Shown here: in pieces, positions 36,242-43,694 of the stretch | How the letters are laid out: each line of letters starts with the position of its first letter | Position numbering within the stretch: position 1 is the stretch's first letter | Assembly (NCBI GenBank): GCA_027364735.1 | Contig: DAHXOT010000007.1 | Coordinates: forward strand, 23,737 to 87,736 | Direction of reading: 5' to 3' | From: Hydrotalea sp. | Lineage (GTDB): Bacteria; Bacteroidota; Bacteroidia; Chitinophagales; Chitinophagaceae | DNA: 64,000 bases | The notes under the pieces: generated by a model | Databases searched by the model: none | Told to the model about the DNA's origin: nothing | Seen by the model: only the letters and a program-made list of their open reading frames with translations | Translations under genes and position numbers: made by a program

Positions 36242-36997
36242 CTAATTTAATTTCTTTTGTAAATTGGCAACCTGCTCTTGCAGGTTATTTACCATTCCTG
36301 CTAAAGAGCCTACATCCCATTGTTGAACTGCATTGGCTTTATGTAAAATATAAATAGCCTTCCATATTTCTAATACATCTTCTTCATTTACAGAATAAGG
36401 CTCATAAATGGGGTTATCGCTAACTAACGTAATTTTCTTTTTCAATTTATTATTCTTTAAAATACGCTTGTATACTATTCCATCACTTTTAGATAAAACC
36501 ACATAGGTATTACTATTTTTAACATCCTCTATATCCTGTACTTTTTCGCCAACTATCACACTACCACTTGGTGTAGGCAACATGCTATCGCCAATAATTT
36601 CAAATGCACGATACTGCCCCGGAGCTAACATAGGTAAAGTAAATGTATTCAACTCATCAATAAAATCCGAATCAGCATATCCGGCCAAATATCCTGCTGC
36701 TGCTTTAAAAGGTACAAATTGAATTTCAGCAGCACTTAATGAAGCCATTTTTTGTTTTCGCCGCTGATCGATATAACTATTGCCTTTTGTTGCCGATAAA
36801 TCTTTTAATAACAGTTCATCCAAACTTAACTTAAAAATGGTACACATTGCTTCAAGTACTTCTAATTTAGGTTCGGCACGTTCTTCTTCGTATGCACCAA
36901 CTAATGAACGTTTAATATCGAGTTTATTTGCAAATACTTCCTGAGTCCATCCACGCAACTTGCGTAGGTAACGAAGATTTTTTCCGGCATAACTCAT
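36242..36997 (-). CDS. XRE-S24 (LexA-like) transcriptional repressor
   Basis: The 251-residue protein joins an XRE helix-turn-helix (about 5-60) to a LexA/S24 peptidase fold. The catalytic pair is present: Ser138 in IIGDSMLP and Lys177 in IVYKRI. A likely self-cleavage site AAAGYL places Ala101-Gly102 before the domain. So it could be inactivated by cleavage, as LexA and phage repressors are. The ATG at 36997 is chosen because the longer frame adds 16 unconserved residues and overlaps the operator-like palindrome. No SOS or phage genes are adjacent, so the regulon is open; self-control is likely. Confidence 0.87.
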   Translation of the reverse strand: MSYAGKNLRYLRKLRGWTQEVFANKLDIKRSLVGAYEEERAEPKLEVLEAMCTIFKLSLDELLLKDLSATKGNSYIDQRRKQKMASLSAAEIQFVPFKAAAGYLAGYADSDFIDELNTFTLPMLAPGQYRAFEIIGDSMLPTPSGSVIVGEKVQDIEDVKNSNTYVVLSKSDGIVYKRILKNNKLKKKITLVSDNPIYEPYSVNEEDVLEIWKAIYILHKANAVQQWDVGSLAGMVNNLQEQVANLQKKLN

Positions 36998-37022
36998 AAC
37001 TAATAATTTTAGACTGCAAATT

Positions 37023-37037
37023 ACTAAATTATTTAGT
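37023..37037. promoter_or_regulatory. 15-base palindrome upstream of the XRE-S24 gene, candidate operator
   Basis: ACTAAAT and ATTTAGT are exact reverse complements around one T. The site is 25 bases before the repressor start, where an autorepressor would block transcription. Confidence 0.55.
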
Positions 37038-37205
37038 TTTATCAAATTTATTTTTTCTCCGCCTTTCTACACTTTCAATTTAAACTCATATCCGATTCAG
37101 TTGCCTTATAATCTTTGAATGAAAATCGCAGCATTTACTTATACATTTGAAATAATTTTCTTCGATAAAAGGATTTATTTTGTGCAATCACTATTCCTTG
37201 TATCA

Positions 37206-37559
37206 ATGAAAATAATATTATCACTCGAACAGGTTGCGCAATTAGCATTGACCATCCTTGGTTTGCATGTTTTACTCATTTCACTATCGTGGTGGCTGTG
37301 GTTGATTTTATTTTTCAGCCCCGATATTTCGATGCTTGGCTATTTAGTTAACAAAAAAATTGGTGCATACACGTATAATTTATTTCATCACAAATTAGTG
37401 GCTGCCATTTTTATTATTGCAGGATTTCTTTTGAAGGATACTATTTTAATGGCAATAGGTTTATTATTGTATGCACATTCTTCGTTCGACCGCATCATGG
37501 GATACGGATTAAAATTCACCGATTCTTTTAAACATACGCATTTGGGCACGTTGAAATGA
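37206..37559 (+). CDS. DUF4260 membrane protein
   Basis: The 117-residue product has three to four hydrophobic helices (ALTILGLHVLLISLSWWLWLILFFSP, LVAAIFIIAGFLLKD, MAIGLLLYAHSSFDRIMGYGLKF) and closes with the DUF4260 block SSFDRIMGYGLKF...HTHLG. The ATG at 37206 gives the normal family length, and the longer frame from 37119 adds 29 residues without conservation. Members are small inner-membrane proteins of unknown function. The gene is divergent from the XRE-S24 repressor and lies 40 bases before the C45-like lipoprotein gene. Confidence 0.82.
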   Translation: MKIILSLEQVAQLALTILGLHVLLISLSWWLWLILFFSPDISMLGYLVNKKIGAYTYNLFHHKLVAAIFIIAGFLLKDTILMAIGLLLYAHSSFDRIMGYGLKFTDSFKHTHLGTLK

Positions 37560-37599
37560 TAGAATTTATTTTCTATCTTTCTTCTTCAAACCAAAACTT

Positions 37600-38999
37600 A
37601 TGCGAGTTCTGTATTTTCTATTCATTATTCTCAGTTTTGTTTCATGCAAAACAAAACAAGAAAACAGCGGTCGTTTAGCTAAATCATTTAAAGAAAATAA
37701 AAATGGTTGGGTGTATGTTCATCTCGAAGGTTCACCATCCAATATTGGTTATCAGCATGGATATTTATTATCAACCGAAATTGATACAGCCATTCAATCA
37801 GTTAGTTATTATTTGAATCACGACACAAAAAAGATTGGAATTTTTATCGAACCGCAGCAAAGAATTTTTTATGGCCAAAATTAGATCGTGAATACAAAGA
37901 TGAAATTAACGGCATTGCTGAAGGCTTGCAGGCAAAGGGTTTGAAGTACGATAGTCTTGACATTACCGCATACAACGCCATGGAAGAACTGGCATTTTAT
38001 TATGTTCCGCAATTAATGGATAAAATAAAACCGGGCAGCGGCAATAATAAAGCACCGGGCAATTGCAGTGCATTTATTGCTACAGGTAGTTTTACCAAAG
38101 ATGGTAAAATTGTAATGGGGCATAATGCATGGACCGAATATATTTTCGGCCAGCATTGGAATATAATTGCAGATATTGTTCCTGAAAAAGGCAATCACAT
38201 TTTAATGGATTGTATGCCGGGCTTCATTCACAGTGGCGACGATTTTTTAATTACTGCCAATGGCATTTTAATTACCGAAACCACCATTACACAATTTAAA
38301 GGATTCGATACAACTGCAACTCCCGAATTTGCTCGTGCACGTAAAGCAGCACAATACAGTAACAGCATTAATGATGTAATTAAAATTTTTATCACCGATA
38401 ATAATGGCGGTTATGCGAACGATTGGTTGATTGGTGATACCAAAACAAATGAAGTAGCTAAATTAGAATTGGGTTTAAAAAATTATAAAGTTTGGAGAAG
38501 TAAAGACACCGCAATGGTTGGATCTAATTTTCCGAGCGATGAAAAGTTGATTAAAGAAGAAACCACTTTTGATGTAAACAATAAAACAACATCGCCCAAT
38601 GCAAGAAAAGTTAGAATGGAAAAATTAATGATGGATTGGAGAGGACAATTAGATGCTGAAACAGGAATGAAATTAGAAGCCGATCATTTTGACATATTAC
38701 AAAATAAAAATGCCAATAACCGATGTGTTATTTGCGGACATATTGATGAAGACCCTTTAGGTTGTAAAGAATGGGATAACGCTCCATTTTATCCAATGGG
38801 TGCTGTTCAAGGAAAAGTAACCACAGCCGCATTGGCAAAGGATATGAAGTTTTGGGCAAGAATGGGGCATCCGTGTGGACAAGATTTTATTGGTGAAAAA
38901 TTTTATACCCTTCACCCAGAATATAAATGGCAAGAAAAATATTTAAAGGATATGAAAGCATATCCATGGACTTTATTTGAAGCGAAAAAAGATAAATAA
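37600..38999 (+). pseudogene. C45/phospholipase B-like Ntn-hydrolase lipoprotein, split by a -1 frame change
   Basis: The first frame starts at 37600 with a lipoprotein signal (LFIILSFVSC, Cys16) and stops after 94 codons. The rest of the protein continues in the -1 frame to 38999. Joining at 37833 gives 466 residues. The junction ACA AAA AAG then reads GAT TGG AAT, restoring KKDWNFYRTAAKNFLWPKLD. The likely Ntn nucleophile is Cys156 in GNCSAF, followed by MGHNAWTEY and a TTETTITQF-like core, as in C45/AHH-type acyl hydrolases. The -1 shift happens at A_AAA_AAG (37827-37833), the dnaX-type slippery heptamer. It may be a lost A (mutation or sequencing error), transcriptional slippage, or a programmed shift. 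If read through, the gene is functional. Confidence 0.7.
37827..37833 (+). other. A_AAA_AAG slippery heptamer at the frame junction of the C45-like gene
   Basis: In the first frame the codons are ACA AAA AAG. A one-base backward slip gives GAT TGG as the next codons and enters the long second frame directly. No Shine-Dalgarno-like stimulator or strong stem was recognised around it. Confidence 0.55.
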
Positions 39000-39017
39000 T
39001 TTACCTGTAAATTATAT

Positions 39018-40034
39018 TTACAAATTCTTCATCCATTTACTTAAATGCTCAGAAATTTGATGCGTTTCAATAATAAAACCATCATGCCCATAAGCAGAAT
39101 CTATTTCAACTAACTGAGCATTGGGTATATGCTGTTTCATAAATCTTTGTTCATCTAACGGACAAAGTATATCACTTTTAATTCCTATAATTAATACTTT
39201 TTGTGGTATAGAATTTAAAGTTTTTATTAAATCTCCACCACGCTTTCTTCCCAAATGATGGCTATCCATGGCTTTGGTTAATAACCAATAACTGTAAGCA
39301 TTAAATCGTTTAACAAGTTTTTCGCCTTGATAAATAATATAGGAAGATGCTTTAAAATTATCAATCTTTTCGGGGTCGGGATCAGTTTGTTTATCTTGAA
39401 AAATAGCATAGTTACGATACGTTAAAATACCAATAGCCCGTGCAGCTTTTAAACCTTTAGTACCTGCATCCGATGTATGTTCAAGCCAAGTAGCATCGGC
39501 CTCAATAGCCAATCGCTGTGCAGTATGTACCGATACACCCCATGCACTTTCCGATGGAGAAGTTGCAATTAAAAAAACATTCCTAATTACTTCTTTTTCC
39601 ATTATACACCACTCTAATGCCTGATAGCCTCCCATACTTCCGCCCATTAATAAATAAATAGTATCTATCCCTAAATGTTTGCGTAATAAAATATTAGCAG
39701 CCACCATATCTCTAATTGTAATAGACGGAAAATTGGAATAATAAGGCTGATTGGTTGTTGGATTAATACTTAATGGGCCTGTTGTTCCATAACAAGAACC
39801 TAAAATATTGGCACTAACAATAAAATATTTATTCGAATCAATAGTACAATTCTCTCCTACCAAGCCTTTCCACCAATCTGCCGGATCTGCATTAGCCGTT
39901 AATGCATGGCAAATCCAAATTACATTTGTTTTGGTTGCATTAAGTTTGCCATACGTTTTAAATGCAATTGTAAGTTCTGGCAAAACATTTCCATTTTCTA
40001 ATACAAAATCATTTTTATAATTAAAGAGTTCCAT
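39018..40034 (-). CDS. metX: Homoserine O-acetyltransferase
   Basis: MetX acylates homoserine, the first committed step to methionine in this pathway. This alpha/beta hydrolase of 338 residues has the nucleophile elbow MGGSMGGYQ (Ser133 from this start), IKSDILCPLDEQ with the acid residue, and YGHDGF with the histidine. Family landmarks ICHALTANAD and ILGSCYGTTGP are present. The ATG at 40034 gives the normal start MELFNYKND; an ATG at 40040 adds two residues. The sequence alone does not separate acetyl from succinyl donors. It lies divergent from osmC and metZ. Confidence 0.93.
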   Translation of the reverse strand: MELFNYKNDFVLENGNVLPELTIAFKTYGKLNATKTNVIWICHALTANADPADWWKGLVGENCTIDSNKYFIVSANILGSCYGTTGPLSINPTTNQPYYSNFPSITIRDMVAANILLRKHLGIDTIYLLMGGSMGGYQALEWCIMEKEVIRNVFLIATSPSESAWGVSVHTAQRLAIEADATWLEHTSDAGTKGLKAARAIGILTYRNYAIFQDKQTDPDPEKIDNFKASSYIIYQGEKLVKRFNAYSYWLLTKAMDSHHLGRKRGGDLIKTLNSIPQKVLIIGIKSDILCPLDEQRFMKQHIPNAQLVEIDSAYGHDGFIIETHQISEHLSKWMKNL

Positions 40035-40076
40035 ATACATTCTGCATTTCGCCGCAAAGTAAGCACTTGAATCAAT

Positions 40077-40084
40077 TACATTTG
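40077..40084 (+). promoter_or_regulatory. -7 box (TACATTTG) for osmC-metZ
   Basis: An exact TAnnTTTG match 16 bases before the osmC ATG. A TTG lies too close upstream (40067-40069) to serve as a normal -33 element. Confidence 0.45.
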
Positions 40085-40100
40085 CAGAAATTTATTTTTA

Positions 40101-40523
40101 ATGATACAATTAGAATTAAATAGGGTAGATACAGCTTATGCTTTTGAAGCAAAAGATAATAATGGGCATATTATAAAAATGGATGGTGCAATTGACATTG
40201 GTGGTAACAACAGCGGTGTACGTCCTATGCAAGTTTTATTAATGAGTTTGGGCGGATGCAGTGGTATTGATATCGTTTCTATTCTTAAAAAACAAAGGCA
40301 GGATATTGCAAATTTTAAAATGATAATTGAAGGTGAACGTGAAAAAGACAAAGAACCTGCTTTGTGGAAATATGTTCATATTACCTTTCAATTTAGCGGC
40401 AAAGTTGATTTAGAGAAAGCAAATAAAGCATGTGCACTTTCTATTGATAAATATTGCTCTGTTGCTGCAACACTACGTGCAGCAGGTTGTATTATAGAAT
40501 GGAAAGCAGTTGTAAATAATTAA
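40101..40523 (+). CDS. OsmC family protein (peroxide-reducing or redox-linked)
   Basis: The 140-residue protein has the OsmC/Ohr fold with its two redox cysteines: Cys53 in LMSLGGCSGID and Cys119 in DKYCSVAATL. Such proteins reduce organic hydroperoxides with thiols, though several YhfA-like members have no assigned substrate, and this one reads closer to that group. It lies between metX and metZ with 50 bases to metZ, so it may be co-transcribed with methionine synthesis genes and act on sulfur compounds. That link is inference. Confidence 0.88.
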   Translation: MIQLELNRVDTAYAFEAKDNNGHIIKMDGAIDIGGNNSGVRPMQVLLMSLGGCSGIDIVSILKKQRQDIANFKMIIEGEREKDKEPALWKYVHITFQFSGKVDLEKANKACALSIDKYCSVAATLRAAGCIIEWKAVVNN

Positions 40524-40573
40524 CATAAATGGTAGTTGAAAACACTCCATTTTAATTTTTTAATTTTTAATTA

Positions 40574-41740
40574 ATGAACCCAATTACTAAAGCCATCCGC
40601 ATTCAAACAGAAAAAACAAATGAAATGGAACATAGCACACCTATGTTTTTAACAAGTAGTTTTTGTTTTGATAATGCCGAAGAAATGCGTGCAGCCTTTG
40701 CAGATGAAAATGATGATAATATATACAGCCGATTCAGTAACCCGAACGTAAAAGAATTTACCGATAAAATTGTTGCATTAGAAGGTGCAGAAAGTGGTTA
40801 CGCTACCGCATCGGGAATGAGTGCCATTTTTGGTTCATTCATGGCCTTATTAAAAAAAGGAGATCATTTATTATCGTGTAATGCCATTTTTGGAAGTACA
40901 CATACTATTATTTCTAAGTATTTACCAAAATATGGGATTGAAGAATCGTACATTCCGGTAAATGCAACAGAAGCCGAATGGGAAGCAGCAATTAAACCCA
41001 ATACCAAAATGATTTATCTGGAAACACCAACCAACCCGGGTTTGGATATTATAGATATTGAATTGATTGGAAAAATTGCTAAAAAACATCATGTTATTTT
41101 AAATGTAGATAATTGTTTTGCCACTCCAATCATCCAAACGCCTATTGCTTTGGGAGCAGATTTAGTTGTTCATTCCGCAACCAAATGGTTAGATGGACAA
41201 GGAAGGGTTTTAGGCGGAGTTGTCGTGGGTAAAAAAGAGTTGATAAAAGAAATTTATTTATTCTGCCGCAGCACCGGACCGGCTTTGTCTCCTTTCAATG
41301 CATGGGTTTTAAGTAAAAGCATAGAAACTTTAGATGTTCGAATGGAACGTCATGCAAGTAACGCATTATTCATAGCAGAGCAATTAACCAATCATCCCAA
41401 AATTGAAGTATTAAAATATCCGTTTCTACCTACGCATCCACAATATAATATTGCAAAGAAACAAATGAAAAATGGCGGTGGTGTTGTTTGCTTTGAAGTA
41501 AAAGGTGGATTAGAAAATGGCAGAAATTTTTTAAATAGTTTGAAAATGCTGTCGCTTACTGCTAATTTGGGAGATACCAGAAGTATTGCATCACATCCGG
41601 CAAGTACCACCCATGCAAAACTAACAGAGGCGGAAAGATTGGCTGTAAATATTACTCCAGGCTTAATACGCATTAGTATTGGCTTAGAACACAAAGACGA
41701 TATTTTAAATGATATTTTACAGGCATTGGATAAATGCTGA
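40574..41740 (+). CDS. metZ: PLP-dependent trans-sulfuration enzyme (O-acyl-homoserine sulfhydrylase)
   Basis: The 388-residue enzyme belongs to the Cys/Met PLP family. The cofactor lysine is Lys204 in HSATKWLDGQG, preceded by NVDNCFATP. YSRFSNPNVKEF and SGMSAIFGSF mark the N-terminal half. The wording DGQGRVLGGVVVG fits O-succinylhomoserine/O-acetylhomoserine sulfhydrylases (MetZ), which make homocysteine with sulfide, rather than cystathionine lyases. With metX nearby it would complete direct sulfhydrylation. A cystathionine gamma-synthase role cannot be excluded. It converges closely with the next gene (5 bases between stops). Confidence 0.87.
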   Translation: MNPITKAIRIQTEKTNEMEHSTPMFLTSSFCFDNAEEMRAAFADENDDNIYSRFSNPNVKEFTDKIVALEGAESGYATASGMSAIFGSFMALLKKGDHLLSCNAIFGSTHTIISKYLPKYGIEESYIPVNATEAEWEAAIKPNTKMIYLETPTNPGLDIIDIELIGKIAKKHHVILNVDNCFATPIIQTPIALGADLVVHSATKWLDGQGRVLGGVVVGKKELIKEIYLFCRSTGPALSPFNAWVLSKSIETLDVRMERHASNALFIAEQLTNHPKIEVLKYPFLPTHPQYNIAKKQMKNGGGVVCFEVKGGLENGRNFLNSLKMLSLTANLGDTRSIASHPASTTHAKLTEAERLAVNITPGLIRISIGLEHKDDILNDILQALDKC

Positions 41741-41745
41741 TAATG

Positions 41746-42627
41746 TTATTTAATTAATAAACCCAGCTTTACTCCAAATGTAAAAGAAACACCCGGGCTT
41801 CTACCCAAACGAGAATTAGCATAATTAAATGCCGTTAGATCATTGTACTGTAAAGTATTGTTGTAATAAGATTGATACGTATCTTTTTTGTTATCAACGC
41901 CATATCCAAATCCATAATAAATATCTAACACTAATTTTTCTCCAAAAATCCATTGTTTTCCTATTTCTAATTGTAATGCACCAAAGGTTACATTTTGCTT
42001 ACCTACTTCAATTCCACTGCCTCCTTTATCAACAATAATATTTTCGTTATAATTTCCTAAATATACAATAGGCTTTAGATACGCACCTTGCATTAAATGA
42101 GATGGCCTTGTTTTTCCGAAAAGAATAAAATCGGGAAGTTTGCCAAATTTATATCCGCCCGAAACAAAAAAACCAAATTGGCCTCGCTTTACATCATTCG
42201 AACTTAAATTATAATAGTTTAAAGTTGAAGATTTTCCTGCACCAATAATACCTAATGAAAATTCATACCCCTTTCCTACTCCCGTACTTTTTTCATAACT
42301 TATTTCTGTATAGCCATATAAAGGAGCAAAGAAATTAATTTTGATTGCTTTATTACTTTGACCCGCATATCGTTCAATATCCTTATAATTATTTTCAAAA
42401 CTCTTTACTGTTCCATTTGCAAAAACGATTTTTTTAATTCTATCTGTTTCTAAAACATAAATAAGATTATCAACCGTATCAAAATTTTTATATTTTATTT
42501 CAGCAGCACCTACTTCAATTACTCTTGCTTTTATAATGTTTCCATTATTTCGATAAATTTTATCTTGTGCTTTACTTACTACTGTTGAAGTGATTATTAG
42601 AAGCATCAAGAATAGTAGATTTTTCAT
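41746..42627 (-). CDS. Outer-membrane beta-barrel-like protein of unknown function
   Basis: The 293-residue product has a signal peptide (MKNLLFLMLLIITSTVVSKAQ). A short SH3-like part follows (DKIYRNNGNIIKARVIEVGA...), then alternating strands with many aromatic residues, such as FFVSGGYKFGKLPDFILFG and LVLDIYYGFGYGVDN. It ends in GVSFTFGVKLGLLIK, suiting a small barrel inserted by BAM. The N-terminal pattern recurs in many Bacteroidota secreted proteins of unknown role. It lies 49 bases after murB on the same strand and may be read from that operon. Confidence 0.7.
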   Translation of the reverse strand: MKNLLFLMLLIITSTVVSKAQDKIYRNNGNIIKARVIEVGAAEIKYKNFDTVDNLIYVLETDRIKKIVFANGTVKSFENNYKDIERYAGQSNKAIKINFFAPLYGYTEISYEKSTGVGKGYEFSLGIIGAGKSSTLNYYNLSSNDVKRGQFGFFVSGGYKFGKLPDFILFGKTRPSHLMQGAYLKPIVYLGNYNENIIVDKGGSGIEVGKQNVTFGALQLEIGKQWIFGEKLVLDIYYGFGYGVDNKKDTYQSYYNNTLQYNDLTAFNYANSRLGRSPGVSFTFGVKLGLLIK

Positions 42628-42676
42628 ACACCAATATACAAAATATTTCTATATATCTAAAATTTTATTTGCTACA

Positions 42677-43693
42677 TTATATAATATTAACTTCTCTTTC
42701 TAACTCAATCCCAAACTTGATTTTAACGGATTGAATTATTTCCTCGCTTAAATCGTAAATTTCTTTTCCGGTGGCATTGCCATAATTCACTAAAACCAAT
42801 GCCTGCAAAGGGTTACAACCTGCATCGCCTTTTCTATATCCTTTCCACCCACATTGTTCAATAAGCCATCCGGCTGCAATTTTATACAACATATCCGACA
42901 CCTGATAGGCGGCAATATCTCTGTACTGCTCCCATATTACATGCCACCTAAATTTTGAAACAACAGGATTTTTAAAAAAACTTCCGGCATTACCAATCAG
43001 TTTTGTATCGGGTAATTTTGATGCACGAATACTACAAACAGCTTGTGAAATTGATTGAATAGATAATTCTTTCACCTGCATTTTATTTAATTCTTTTTCT
43101 ATGGCACCATAAGCAATAACATATTGAGGCTTTTTAAGTAACTTATACGTTACAGAAGTTATTACAAATTGATCTTTATATTTTTTCTTAAAAATACTTT
43201 CCCGATATCCAAACGCACAGTCGCTTAAAGAAAAAGTTTGCATGCATCTATCCGAAATATTGTATGCTTCTAATTCATAAAAAACATCTTTAATTTCTAC
43301 ACCGTAAGCTCCAATATTTTGTATAGGCGAAGCACCAACAGTACCCGGTATTAAACTTAAATTTTCAATACCTGCATAATTATTGCTAATGCAATGCAGT
43401 ACAAAATCATGCCATATTTCACCCGCTGCTGCTTTTACATAATAAAATGTTTCATCTTCTTTCACCAATTCAATTCCTTTCAAATTATTCTTTAATACAA
43501 AACCCTCAAAGTTTTTAGTAAATAAAACATTACTGCCACCACCAAGAATTAATTTTTGTTGAATAGTAGAATTACTAGAATGTAAAACTTCTTCCAACTC
43601 ATTAACAGATGAGAAAGTTGCAAATTTTTTTGCAACAACATCAATATTAAAAGTATTAAATGGTTTAAGCGATATGTTTTGCTGAATATTCAT
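42677..43693 (-). CDS. murB: UDP-N-acetylmuramate dehydrogenase
   Basis: MurB reduces the enolpyruvyl group of UDP-GlcNAc-enolpyruvate with NADPH to make UDP-MurNAc. The 338-residue length and the NISLKPFNTFNIDV start fit the E. coli-like type I enzyme. LILGGGSNVLFT and IPGTVGASPIQNIGAYGVEI bind FAD. The proton donor region AGSFFKNPVVS keeps the catalytic serine, and the insertion GYRESIFKKKYKDQFVI is typical of type I. The start codon follows the priA stop by one base, so the pair is co-transcribed and probably translationally coupled. Confidence 0.95.
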   Translation of the reverse strand: MNIQQNISLKPFNTFNIDVVAKKFATFSSVNELEEVLHSSNSTIQQKLILGGGSNVLFTKNFEGFVLKNNLKGIELVKEDETFYYVKAAAGEIWHDFVLHCISNNYAGIENLSLIPGTVGASPIQNIGAYGVEIKDVFYELEAYNISDRCMQTFSLSDCAFGYRESIFKKKYKDQFVITSVTYKLLKKPQYVIAYGAIEKELNKMQVKELSIQSISQAVCSIRASKLPDTKLIGNAGSFFKNPVVSKFRWHVIWEQYRDIAAYQVSDMLYKIAAGWLIEQCGWKGYRKGDAGCNPLQALVLVNYGNATGKEIYDLSEEIIQSVKIKFGIELEREVNII

Positions 43694-43694
43694 A

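Noticed and set aside
38997..39014. AT-rich palindrome TAATTTAC-CT-GTAAATTA at the end of the C45-like gene as a terminator
   Set aside because: The two-base loop is too tight, the stem is nearly all A-T, and there is no real T-run on either strand.
40035..40100. SAM riboswitch between metX and osmC
   Set aside because: The gap is only 66 bases and shows none of the conserved SAM aptamer helices.
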